16,090 nt of DNA. Origin: Ruminococcaceae bacterium UBA1691. Its GTDB lineage: Bacteria; Bacillota; Clostridia; Oscillospirales; Acutalibacteraceae. Where the stretch lies: assembly GCA_002320555.1 (NCBI GenBank), contig DCJV01000025.1, forward strand, positions 1-16,090, read 5' to 3'. Positions 1 through 5,847 of this stretch are shown piece by piece. Below the pieces are notes generated by a model. The model did no database searches, was not told the origin of the DNA, and saw only the letters and a program-made list of their open reading frames with translations. Made by a program: the position numbers and the translations under genes. Numbering within the stretch: the stretch's first letter is position 1; each line of letters starts with the position of its first letter.

Positions 1-9
1 TCGGGCTGG

Positions 10-33
10 TTTCAATCCGCAGGCCTTTGCCTG
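10..33 (-). other. Small stem-loop followed by GGATTGAAA, left edge of window
   Basis: A 5-bp perfect stem (CAGGC 20-24, loop CTTT, GCCTG 29-33) is followed on the minus strand by GGATTGAAA (18-10). A similar arrangement lies at 7016-7045 just upstream of the tail tube gene. The function is unknown. It may be an intercistronic hairpin before the next late gene, which would start beyond the window edge. Confidence 0.3.
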
Positions 34-52
34 ACAGCTGTAATATACCACG

Positions 53-100
53 GCCCGCACCTGACTGCAAGTGCGGGCATCTTTCTATTTACTTCACTGC
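53..100 (+). terminator. Hairpin downstream of the antirepressor gene
   Basis: GCCCGCAC and GTGCGGGC form an 8-bp perfect GC-rich stem around a 10-nt loop. The plus strand then reads ATCTTTCTATTTA, a moderately T-rich tail. On the minus strand the hairpin lies a few tens of bases beyond the antirepressor stop but has no U-run there. It would stop plus-strand transcription best and could stabilise the 3' end of the minus transcript. It is a weak terminator at most. Confidence 0.4.
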
Positions 101-114
101 GCTCAAAATTGAGC

Positions 115-945
115 TTAGCTTGCGTACTTCACGCGGTAGTTCTTCCCCTTCGCGGCGATGGGGCGGGGATTGCCGTGTTCGTTGAGCCAGTTACGCACCA
201 TATCGAGCACCGGGGCCTTGTAACGGTCGTAATCGGCAACGTGGCCGTTGCGGTCATAGGGCGCATGGACGATCATCTGCTCCGGGATTGCGAGGGTGGA
301 GACGATCGCGCCGACGGCCTGTGCATGGGGCTTACCAGAGGCTTCGGACATGATGCCGAGCTCCTGCGCCATCTCCGTAAAATCGTATGTAGCCTCGTCT
401 ACCTCCAGCGGCGGCGTGGGGAGCTTAAGCCCCTCGTTGCGGTAGAGGTCGGTCAGGGCCAGCACCTTGTAACTCGGTTGGATTCCGGCGCTGTCGTAAG
501 CATCAATGAGCATCCGGGCGGAGCGGTTGGCCGCATTCAGGGCCATTGCACGGGCGCGGAGCTTGCGGGATTCGTCGTCGGGGAGAGCCCTGCCTGCCTT
601 TATATGCTCCCGCATCTGTTCAAAGGCGGTGACATAGGCGGCGGTAAACAGCACGCCCTTCTGACCGGTGAGCTTGTTTGCAACCATGTCGCACCCTTTC
701 TTGGTCAGGAGGTAGCAGGGGCGGATTTCTCCTTTGCTGTCCGGGTAAGTGCTTTCGATGAAGAAATCAACCGGCTCAATTTTGAGCCCGTTAGATTTAT
801 TAAGTTCGACACCTTCTTTCATGGCCTTGATATAGCCGGCAATATCTCGCAGCAGATTTTTATGCTCCTTCCCAATCATCTTCGCCACATCTCGGCTGTC
901 GGTCAAAAGTTGTCCGTTCTTTTCAAATACTTTTAATTCGTTCAT
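115..945 (-). CDS. Rha-family phage antirepressor/regulatory protein
   Basis: This 276-aa protein has an N-terminal Rha (phage regulatory protein pRha) domain at about residues 8-115. Visible signature blocks are TDSRDVAKMIGKEH, DFFIESTYPDSKG, CYLLTKKGCDMVANKLTG and GVLFTAAYVTAFEQM. The family consists of phage regulators or antirepressors that interfere with lysogenic control. The C-terminal 150 residues are not recognised; the block ELGIMSEASGKPHAQAVGAI resembles a DNA-binding helix-turn-helix of antirepressor C-domains. The ATG start is supported by AAGGAG eight bases upstream and by a 4-bp ATGA overlap with the preceding 48-aa ORF. It is the last gene of the RHH-led minus cassette. It is oddly placed, since it lies among structural genes rather than in a lysogeny module. 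The Rha assignment is firm; the exact regulatory target is unknown. Confidence 0.88.
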   Translation of the reverse strand: MNELKVFEKNGQLLTDSRDVAKMIGKEHKNLLRDIAGYIKAMKEGVELNKSNGLKIEPVDFFIESTYPDSKGEIRPCYLLTKKGCDMVANKLTGQKGVLFTAAYVTAFEQMREHIKAGRALPDDESRKLRARAMALNAANRSARMLIDAYDSAGIQPSYKVLALTDLYRNEGLKLPTPPLEVDEATYDFTEMAQELGIMSEASGKPHAQAVGAIVSTLAIPEQMIVHAPYDRNGHVADYDRYKAPVLDMVRNWLNEHGNPRPIAAKGKNYRVKYAS

Positions 946-1088
946 GCCACATTCTCCTTGTCGTTATTTTGAATTTCTTTCATTTCCGCCTTTAGGGCTT
1001 CAACAAACTTCTTCGCGGCTATTTCTGGGTTTTTGGCTCTTGCGAGCATCTTTGCAATCGAATATAAAAATTGTTCCTCTTTCGTCAT
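942..1088 (-). CDS. Small hypothetical protein, 48 aa
   Basis: The ORF runs from ATG 1088 and reads MTKEEQFLYSIAKML at its start, ending in ENVA. It is highly charged and predicted helical, with no signal peptide or membrane segment. It overlaps the upstream 45-aa ORF by 4 bp and the downstream antirepressor by 4 bp (both ATGA), so translational coupling is likely. GGGGAGGAAGG upstream serves as its ribosome site. I do not recognise the family. Its position before an antirepressor suggests an accessory regulatory role, but that is inference only. Confidence 0.6.
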   Translation of the reverse strand: MTKEEQFLYSIAKMLARAKNPEIAAKKFVEALKAEMKEIQNNDKENVA

Positions 1089-1222
1089 GCCACACCTTCC
1101 TCCCCTTCTGTTGATGATTCTGGGGCCGCAACGGTGATTATTGCGATCAGTGCCTCCGTTACTGCGATTGGATTGGTAGTGCGCTCGCAGATATACTGCG
1201 CCAGTTTTTCAATATTGGGCAT
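1085..1222 (-). CDS. Small hypothetical protein, 45 aa
   Basis: The ORF starts at ATG 1222 with an excellent AAGGAGG ribosome site (1232-1238) and encodes MPNIEKLAQYICERTTNP, then a hydrophobic helix (AVTEALIAIITVAA) and an acidic tail. It ends in the same GTGGCATGA junction as the next ORF, giving a 4-bp overlap. It shows no recognisable domain. The helix is too short and too close to the C-terminus to call a membrane segment with confidence. It belongs to the RHH-to-antirepressor transcription unit and is separated from the RHH gene by a 125-nt structured spacer. Confidence 0.6.
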   Translation of the reverse strand: MPNIEKLAQYICERTTNPIAVTEALIAIITVAAPESSTEGEEGVA

Positions 1223-1248
1223 AATAAAAAGTACCTCCTTCAATTTGC

Positions 1249-1277
1249 TTGAAGTGGCACCCTACCTGTGATATAAT
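1249..1277 (+). promoter_or_regulatory. Plus-strand promoter with extended -10
   Basis: TTGAAG (1249-1254), a 17-bp spacer and TATAAT (1272-1277), preceded by TGA to give an extended -10 (TGATATAAT). Transcription would start near 1284. The -10 lies inside a perfect 10-bp inverted repeat (next entry), so a repressor bound there would block it. Confidence 0.6.
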
Positions 1278-1292
1278 AGATTTCACAGGTAG
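1262..1292. repeat. 10-bp perfect inverted repeat over the -10 box (candidate operator)
   Basis: CTACCTGTGA (1262-1271) and TCACAGGTAG (1283-1292) are exact reverse complements separated by 11 bp that contain TATAAT. The length and position are those of a phage operator. If transcribed on the minus strand it could alternatively form a stem in the leader of the 45-aa ORF. Confidence 0.6.
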
Positions 1293-1358
1293 AGATACCT
1301 CGTACAATAGAGACAGTCCGTAACTTTTCCAGGGTGGCGGGCTGTTTCTATTTTTTTT
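1284..1358 (+). ncRNA. Candidate small RNA, about 75 nt, promoter to terminator
   Basis: The transcript predicted from the promoter at 1249-1277 has no ORF. It would fold into a short stem AGGTA/TACCT capped by a GAGA (GNRA) tetraloop (1287-1300), then a long terminator stem (1309-1349). It is encoded opposite the spacer between the RHH gene and the 45-aa ORF, and its 3' end overlaps the last bases of the RHH gene on the other strand. This is a prediction from signals only. It could act as an antisense or trans-acting regulator of the adjacent antirepressor operon. Confidence 0.45.
1309..1358 (+). terminator. Rho-independent terminator, plus strand
   Basis: A 12-bp stem with two wobble pairs (AGAGACAGTCCG 1309-1320 with CGGGCTGTTTCT 1338-1349) can be extended by T-A pairs at its base. 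Eight consecutive T residues follow (1351-1358). There is no T-run on the minus side, so it acts on plus-strand transcription, although no plus-strand protein gene precedes it. Confidence 0.7.
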
Positions 1359-1521
1359 GCGCCAGCAACAGATGAATTCCCCGGCGTATGGCTTCGCCTC
1401 GTTTAATGCCGCTTTCCTTGCAATACTCTCTTAGCTTTGATTCTGTATCGGCATCCAAGCGAATTGTAACACTGACCGCTTTGGGATTTTCTGCTTTGGG
1501 GCGACCTGTTCGTGGACTCAA
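1348..1521 (-). CDS. Ribbon-helix-helix (CopG/Arc-like) DNA-binding protein, 57 aa
   Basis: The gene encodes MSPRTGRPKAENPK, then a beta-strand KAVSVTIRLDAD and two helices (TESKLREYCKESG and KRGEAIRRGIHLLL). This is the standard plan of short RHH repressors, which bind operators as dimers of dimers. The start is TTG at 1521 with GAGGTGAT just upstream; the ATG in that ribosome region leads to an immediate stop. Its promoter (TTGACT, 17 bp, TAAAAT) is covered by a 9-bp inverted repeat, which fits autoregulation. It is the first gene of a minus-strand unit that continues through two tiny ORFs to the Rha antirepressor. The family is firmly recognised; the target sites are inferred. Confidence 0.85.
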   Translation of the reverse strand: MSPRTGRPKAENPKAVSVTIRLDADTESKLREYCKESGIKRGEAIRRGIHLLLAQKK

Positions 1522-1533
1522 ATCATCACCTCA

Positions 1534-1575
1534 CTTTTTGCACTACATTTATTTTAATTTATGCATTGCAAAAAG
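1534..1575. promoter_or_regulatory. Inverted-repeat operator over the RHH promoter
   Basis: CTTTTTGCA (1534-1542) and TGCAAAAAG (1567-1575) are exact reverse complements, with further partial symmetry inside (ACAT and ATG blocks). The dyad spans both the -35 and -10 of the RHH promoter, so it is a good candidate for autorepression by the RHH protein. Confidence 0.55.
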
Positions 1576-1579
1576 TCAA
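1551..1579 (-). promoter_or_regulatory. Promoter of the RHH-antirepressor operon
   Basis: On the minus strand TTGACT (1579-1574), a 17-bp spacer and TAAAAT (1556-1551) match the vegetative sigma consensus at five of six bases in each box. It lies 30 bases upstream of the TTG start of the RHH gene and diverges from the zinc-ribbon promoter. Confidence 0.75.
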
Positions 1580-1597
1580 GAGGTTATTAAAAAATTC

Positions 1598-1626
1598 TTT
1601 ACAAAATCTTCCTGTCGTGATATTGT
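1598..1626 (+). promoter_or_regulatory. Promoter of the zinc-ribbon cassette
   Basis: TTTACA (1598-1603), a 17-bp spacer and TATTGT (1621-1626) lie about 30 bases upstream of a consensus AAAGGAGG ribosome site (1641-1648). The -10 is imperfect, and an alternative TATAAA lies a few bases later. It suggests constitutive prophage expression separate from the late genes. Confidence 0.5.
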
Positions 1627-1656
1627 ATAAATACCAAAATAAAGGAGGATTTACTC

Positions 1657-2331
1657 ATGTTTTGTAAAAAATGCGGCACAGAATATAGCGATGATGCAAA
1701 ATTCTGCCCGGAATGTGGGACGCCTAAAGATGACGTGGCTACCGATCAACAACAATCTCCCGCAGTCTCACCTCAGCGCCCACCGAAAAAGAAGAAAAAG
1801 GGATGTTTAATTTCTCTATTAGTAGTTTTAGGAATTTTACTCATTTTATTTCTGATTGGCATTTTTGCGGGAGGGGATGAAAAGCCAGCCAATGCTAACG
1901 TTTCAGGAAATCTAGTATCTTCAGAGAGCGATGTAAAGGCTAACGGCACGACAGCTGCGCCAACCACTCAGATTTCTAAAGAAGCGTATATGAAATCATG
2001 CAAAACAATTTCCTATAAGGAACTTGCGCGCAATCCGGAAAAATATAAGGGGCAAAAATACAAGTTTACTGGAGAAGTTATTCAAGTTGTAGAAAGCGCA
2101 TGGGGAAATAGCTTTGACTTGCGTATAAACGTAACTAAAGATGAGTACGGATATTATGAGGATACAATATATGCGACCATTACCCTACCTGAAAACTCTG
2201 ATAGAATATTAGAAGATGATATTGTTACTATTTACGGTGAGTGCGCTGGAAAATACTCATACACTTCTGTAATGGGGGCCCAAGTTAATCTTCCGCGAAT
2301 AGATGCAAAATACATAGCCATCAATTCTTAA
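1657..2331 (+). CDS. Zinc-ribbon membrane protein with extracytoplasmic OB-fold-like domain
   Basis: This 224-aa protein has an N-terminal zinc ribbon with four intact cysteines (C3, C6, C17, C20; CKKCG and CPECG). A basic KKKKK stop-transfer stretch precedes one transmembrane helix at about 50-71, then a Ser/Thr-rich linker (75-108). The C-terminal domain (about 112-222) has features of the tRNA_anti-like/OB-fold family: SYKELARNPEKYKGQKYKFTG, IYATI, and ILEDDIVTIYGECAGKY. The likely topology is ribbon inside and OB-fold outside. ATG 1657 is set by AAAGGAGG. The gene is AT-richer than the structural genes, on the opposite strand and with its own promoter, all marks of a moron. The function is unknown; a role at the cell envelope, for example superinfection exclusion, is speculation. 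Confidence 0.8.
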   Translation: MFCKKCGTEYSDDAKFCPECGTPKDDVATDQQQSPAVSPQRPPKKKKKGCLISLLVVLGILLILFLIGIFAGGDEKPANANVSGNLVSSESDVKANGTTAAPTTQISKEAYMKSCKTISYKELARNPEKYKGQKYKFTGEVIQVVESAWGNSFDLRINVTKDEYGYYEDTIYATITLPENSDRILEDDIVTIYGECAGKYSYTSVMGAQVNLPRIDAKYIAINS

Positions 2332-2403
2332 AAGCGCTTCTTCATTCCCCGCATTTATGGTGAATGTCACGTCGGGCTCCACGCGGGGCCTGTGGATTAA
2401 ATC

Positions 2404-2432
2404 TTTACAAATTTCCCCTCTTGTGTTACATT
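2404..2432 (+). promoter_or_regulatory. Weak promoter candidate before second zinc-ribbon gene
   Basis: TTTACA (2404-2409), a 17-bp spacer and TACATT (2427-2432) could drive the second gene independently. The boxes overlap the long dyad at 2408-2459, so the dyad may be an operator rather than an RNA hairpin. Readthrough from the first zinc-ribbon gene is equally possible, because no terminator separates the two genes. Confidence 0.25.
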
Positions 2433-2459
2433 TATCGTGTGACATGAGAGGGGAATTTG
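2408..2459 (+). promoter_or_regulatory. 22-bp hairpin sequestering the ribosome site of the second zinc-ribbon gene
   Basis: The left arm 2408-2430 pairs with the right arm 2438-2459 over 22 pairs (three G-U) with one bulged T and a 7-nt loop. The GAGAGGGG Shine-Dalgarno region (2446-2453) is inside the right arm and pairs with CCCCTC. In a readthrough transcript this would hide the ribosome site and hold down translation. No U-run follows, so it is not a terminator. Confidence 0.5.
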
Positions 2460-2461
2460 TC

Positions 2462-3214
2462 TTGATTTGTAAAAATTGTGGTAAAGAGTATGAAGAGGGC
2501 ACCAAGTTTTGCCCGGAGTATGGGGCGAAAGTAGAGCACAGTGAAGGCAAAAGCTTACGGTCAAAACCGCCTGTTGAAGTTGAAGGCGACGAGCCTCCCA
2601 AGAAGCCAAACAAAACTGTTTTAGGGATACTTTACGGGATTATAATTTTGGGGCTAGTGTGCCTCGCGGTTGCCATAGTAAATCTGAATGACTCTGGAGT
2701 TCCTTCTGAAACACAAGCGACGGAAGCTGAAACAATAACGACCGTTGAATCCGATACGGTCGCAAAAGTTATCAAGGAAACGAGATTAAAAAGTGGTCCA
2801 ATTTATGAATTAATAAAGAACACTTCTCTACCAGATACATTTACATTTACTGAATCCTTATTCGAAGATGGAGAGAAATCTCTTGATCTTAAAATTAACA
2901 AAGAAAAGAGTTTTAAAGAGAGACTAGATGATGCGGAGTTATTCCTGCTCCTTTTTACAGTGAAAAACGATAAAAATGCATCAATATATAAGTATGGAGC
3001 AATTCACATAGATGTTGCCGCTGAATGCAGTATCTCGGTTCTTATCAAACCTTCTAGCTACACTGGCATAAATGAAATTAAAACCTTTTTATTGAATACG
3101 AGCAACAAACAAGAGTATTTAGATGCGTATAGAGAAAATGATTTTTTTAGATCATCGGATATGCTTTTGTCGGGCGGTCTCGGTTATATTTACAGCGAAG
3201 TTACCGCGTCATAG
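2462..3214 (+). CDS. Zinc-ribbon-like membrane protein, 250 aa, degenerate ribbon
   Basis: The layout repeats that of the upstream gene: an N-terminal ribbon (MICKNCGKEYEEGTKFCPEY), a linker with PPKKPNK, one transmembrane helix at about 53-74, a Thr/Glu-rich stalk (80-100) and an exported C-terminal domain of 150 residues that I do not recognise. Three ribbon cysteines remain (C3, C6, C17). The fourth is Tyr20, codon TAT at 2519, one transition away from TGT. I chose the TTG start at 2462 because it puts the ribbon at the extreme N-terminus as in the paralogue and has GAGGGG eight bases upstream. An in-frame ATG at 2444 has no ribosome site. A strong terminator follows the stop. The function is unknown. 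Confidence 0.7.
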   Translation: MICKNCGKEYEEGTKFCPEYGAKVEHSEGKSLRSKPPVEVEGDEPPKKPNKTVLGILYGIIILGLVCLAVAIVNLNDSGVPSETQATEAETITTVESDTVAKVIKETRLKSGPIYELIKNTSLPDTFTFTESLFEDGEKSLDLKINKEKSFKERLDDAELFLLLFTVKNDKNASIYKYGAIHIDVAAECSISVLIKPSSYTGINEIKTFLLNTSNKQEYLDAYRENDFFRSSDMLLSGGLGYIYSEVTAS

Positions 3215-3224
3215 CAGAGCGTCC

Positions 3225-3263
3225 TCCTCCCTGCCACAATAGCAGGGAGGATTTTGTTTTTTT
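3225..3263 (+). terminator. Strong Rho-independent terminator of the zinc-ribbon cassette
   Basis: TCCTCCCTGC (3225-3234) and GCAGGGAGGA (3242-3251) form a perfect 10-bp stem with a 7-nt loop, followed by TTTTGTTTTTTT. It ends plus-strand transcription right at the stop codon of the convergent tape measure gene (3262-3264). On the minus strand there is no T-run after the stem, so late transcripts may pass. Confidence 0.88.
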
Positions 3264-5847
3264 ACCACTCATTTGAACGGACAAGCTCTTGCTTTACATA
3301 CTTTGCTGTAGCGCGCCCACAAACCCGATTATCCATTTCGAGGACAATATCCGGGTTAAACAAGTCTGGCCCAAGCGCCGTCAGTGCGGCATAAACCGCA
3401 CGATAGATCACCTCGTACTGATTGCCCCGATCTGACTGCAGTACCCCGGCCACTGTGTCGCGCATAATGGATTGCGGCGTTGCGATCTCCGGGTTACTTG
3501 CTGCTCCGGGGTACTCACCAACGCCGATGATCGACTGGTCAGTAAATACGCCCCCTTTAGCGTACCATTGTGGTTCGGGAATTTTCCATGCGCTCCATTT
3601 GGGTATTAACTCTTTTTGCTGACCAAGGGTTACCGAATTGTATCCCTCGATGATCTTGTTAACCCCACGGATAACTCCGTTAACCAAGCCTTCAAATCCT
3701 TCGATGATGCCGTTTAGGATATCAACGACGGACGAAACCGCAGACCGAAAACCACTGACAATCCCGTTTTTCATGCTTTCGCCAAGGGCTTTCCACCGCT
3801 CGATCGTGAACCACGGCTTGACATCATCATTCCACCACCCGACAATCTTATCTCCCCAGATGCGTTTAAATTCATCAAGCCTGTCTCTAATTCCGGTTAC
3901 AATATTATCATAGACCTCCTTCCATTTGTCGAGCGTAAACCACGGCTTTACGTCATTACGCCACCACTCGGGGATTTTAACCATCCATATTTCTCGAATT
4001 CTATTCGTTGCATCACCAAACGCCACACCAACGCTAAACAACACGCTTTCCCACTTTTCAAGAGTGAACCACGGCTTGACATCATCATTCCACCACGCAG
4101 TAATCTTCGTTTTCCAGGCATCCACGAACTCAGAGATTTTGTCTCGCCAATAATCCACCCAGTCTTTTATGGCAGCTTTAACCTCGGAAAACGTGTCGCC
4201 AAGTATCCGTAGCTCTTCTTTTGCCCGATCAATTTTATTATCCCACATGAGATTTTTGATATGTTCCCAAGCATCCGAGAAATCGCCCGTCAAAACGGCA
4301 GAAACCAAACCCACGGCATCCTCGATATCCTTAAACTTTTTGTCGATCGAGTTAAGATACAGTTCGTAAGCCATTCCGCCCAAACTTGCGGTGATATTGG
4401 CCAGCAGTTCACACCATTTTTCGATCGGGGGCCCCAGCCGTTTGACGATTTCGATAAAGTCCTGATAGATTTTTGACCCTTCGATCTTTTTGACCAAATC
4501 ACCCCATTTGGCAGTAATCTTGCCGATCTGCTGCCTCACTTTTGGGGCTACTGCATCGATGAATGGCTTGATTGCCACATCGTACACGACCAGACACACA
4601 TCCTTAAGCCTCTCCATGATCGTCACGATGGGCTTCAACTTCTCCCTGATCTCCTCCGCCCTCGCCGTAATCCTCGGATCGATCACGTTATCCGCGTTGG
4701 ACAAGGCACTATTGATCGGGCTGCCTGTGCTCATGCCGCCGGTGCTCCCAGCGGTATCGCTGCCGCCACTATCGCTTGTGTCGGCCTTTTCGATGACGTT
4801 CAGCTCGTCGATGCCAAGGAGCTGGCCTTTCAGTTCTTTGGCCTTCTTTGTGGCCTTCTCAAGCCCCGCAGAGGCCGTCTGTGTGCTCGTGGCAAGCTGC
4901 TTGATGGGCGTTGGCTTGATCCCGAACAGCACGGCCATGACCTGCCCAGCACGGGTGGCGAGTTGTGTCAGTTTTTCCGCAATCGCGGTCAGATAGGGCA
5001 TGATCGCCTGCAGCGCCGGGGCAAAAATCGAGCCAAGGGCGCTGGAGAGCTGCTTTGTCTGCGCTTTCAGCGCCGCCTGCGCACCGGCGAAAGTGGAGGC
5101 ATAACGGGCCGCGTCGCCGGTCTGGAACGCGGTTTCCCGCATGAGGCCTTCCACCGTGGCAAGGCGTTTTTCGGCCGCTGTGAGGCTCCCCACGCCTTTT
5201 CCAATGGATGCGGCATATTCTTCCCAGATGACGGAGAGGTTCTTTGTAACGCCAGCATTATCGACCAGGATACTGTTCTCGTTCTTGATGCCTTCCGTCG
5301 CGGACTTGACCGCCTCGCCCATCGTGAGCGACCCCTGTCGGGCGAACGCCGCCGAGTCTTTCAGATTTTGCAGGACGCTCTGCGTCTGGTCGTCCGTGTA
5401 TCCAGCGGAGGACAGGTTTTTGTAGGCCGTGTAGGCGTCTGCCAGGGGGATCAGGCCATCCTTTGTGTATTCCTGCAGCCAGGCTTTCGCCTGCGACACG
5501 TCCTTCCCCTGGGCGGCCAAGATGCTTTCCAGGCCGACCTGCGCCGCCTGCGTTTCCGCATAAGAATCCGTCAGCTTCTTCACGGCCTTCGCGACGGCCG
5601 TGATTGCAGCAACAGCCGCACCGGTTTTCAGGGCTTTCAAGGCACCGGAGAGCTTGTGCGTACCTGCACTACCTGCCTCCGCCCGATCCTTGAGCTTCGC
5701 GCAGGCGTTGGACAGCTTATCCGTGCCTTTCCCGGCTTTCGATGCGTTCGTGCCGAGGCTGTCACACTTCTTGATCAGGTTGTTGATCTTCGCGTCGATC
5801 TTTTCCATCTTGACGGAGATCACAACCTGTAATTCCTCAACGGTCAA
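3262..5847 (-). CDS. Phage tail tape measure protein
   Basis: This 861-aa protein sets tail length and is carried in the tail lumen. The N-terminal 300 residues are helical and Ala/Lys/Gln-rich, with the tape-measure block LSSAGYTDDQTQSVLQNLKD and a hydrophobic stretch around 275-310. A Gly/Ser linker lies at 357-380. From residue 585 there are Trp-rich 43-residue repeats (WWNDDVKPWFT at 585, 628 and 671). The end has the family signature GGVFTDQSIIGVGEYPGAASNPEIATP, so the protein is complete. The start is TTG 5847 with GGAGG nine bases upstream, overlapping the TGA of the chaperone frame. At roughly 0.15 nm per residue the tail would be about 130 nm. The expected distal tail gene does not follow; a convergent plus-strand cassette does. 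Confidence 0.93.
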   Translation of the reverse strand: MTVEELQVVISVKMEKIDAKINNLIKKCDSLGTNASKAGKGTDKLSNACAKLKDRAEAGSAGTHKLSGALKALKTGAAVAAITAVAKAVKKLTDSYAETQAAQVGLESILAAQGKDVSQAKAWLQEYTKDGLIPLADAYTAYKNLSSAGYTDDQTQSVLQNLKDSAAFARQGSLTMGEAVKSATEGIKNENSILVDNAGVTKNLSVIWEEYAASIGKGVGSLTAAEKRLATVEGLMRETAFQTGDAARYASTFAGAQAALKAQTKQLSSALGSIFAPALQAIMPYLTAIAEKLTQLATRAGQVMAVLFGIKPTPIKQLATSTQTASAGLEKATKKAKELKGQLLGIDELNVIEKADTSDSGGSDTAGSTGGMSTGSPINSALSNADNVIDPRITARAEEIREKLKPIVTIMERLKDVCLVVYDVAIKPFIDAVAPKVRQQIGKITAKWGDLVKKIEGSKIYQDFIEIVKRLGPPIEKWCELLANITASLGGMAYELYLNSIDKKFKDIEDAVGLVSAVLTGDFSDAWEHIKNLMWDNKIDRAKEELRILGDTFSEVKAAIKDWVDYWRDKISEFVDAWKTKITAWWNDDVKPWFTLEKWESVLFSVGVAFGDATNRIREIWMVKIPEWWRNDVKPWFTLDKWKEVYDNIVTGIRDRLDEFKRIWGDKIVGWWNDDVKPWFTIERWKALGESMKNGIVSGFRSAVSSVVDILNGIIEGFEGLVNGVIRGVNKIIEGYNSVTLGQQKELIPKWSAWKIPEPQWYAKGGVFTDQSIIGVGEYPGAASNPEIATPQSIMRDTVAGVLQSDRGNQYEVIYRAVYAALTALGPDLFNPDIVLEMDNRVCGRATAKYVKQELVRSNEW
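3763..4095 (-). repeat. Tandem 129-bp (43-aa) repeats in the tape measure gene
   Basis: WWNDDVKPWFT, WWRNDVKPWFT and WWNDDVKPWFT begin at residues 585, 628 and 671, exactly 43 residues (129 bp) apart, each followed by a KW or RW dipeptide. The third copy degenerates after about residue 695. The DNA is also similar (the ACCACGG...CACCAC pattern), so unit loss or gain by recombination could change tail length. Confidence 0.8.

Noticed and set aside
10..35. CRISPR-like repeat end (GGATTGAAAC with a preceding stem)
   Set aside because: Type I CRISPR repeats often end this way, but there is only one copy here and no spaced array; the second similar copy is 7 kb away.
109..936. 275-codon plus-strand open frame opposite the antirepressor
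   Set aside because: The minus strand gives a clear Rha-family protein; the plus frame has no ribosome site and matches nothing.
2357..2461. Longer start for the second zinc-ribbon gene (ATG 2357 or 2444)
   Set aside because: Neither ATG has a ribosome site, and both would put unrelated residues before the ribbon, unlike the paralogue.
4963..5832. 289-codon plus-strand open frame opposite the tape measure N-terminus
   Set aside because: It is a shadow of a GC-rich coding region on the minus strand, with a biased Arg/Gly/Phe composition and no ribosome site.
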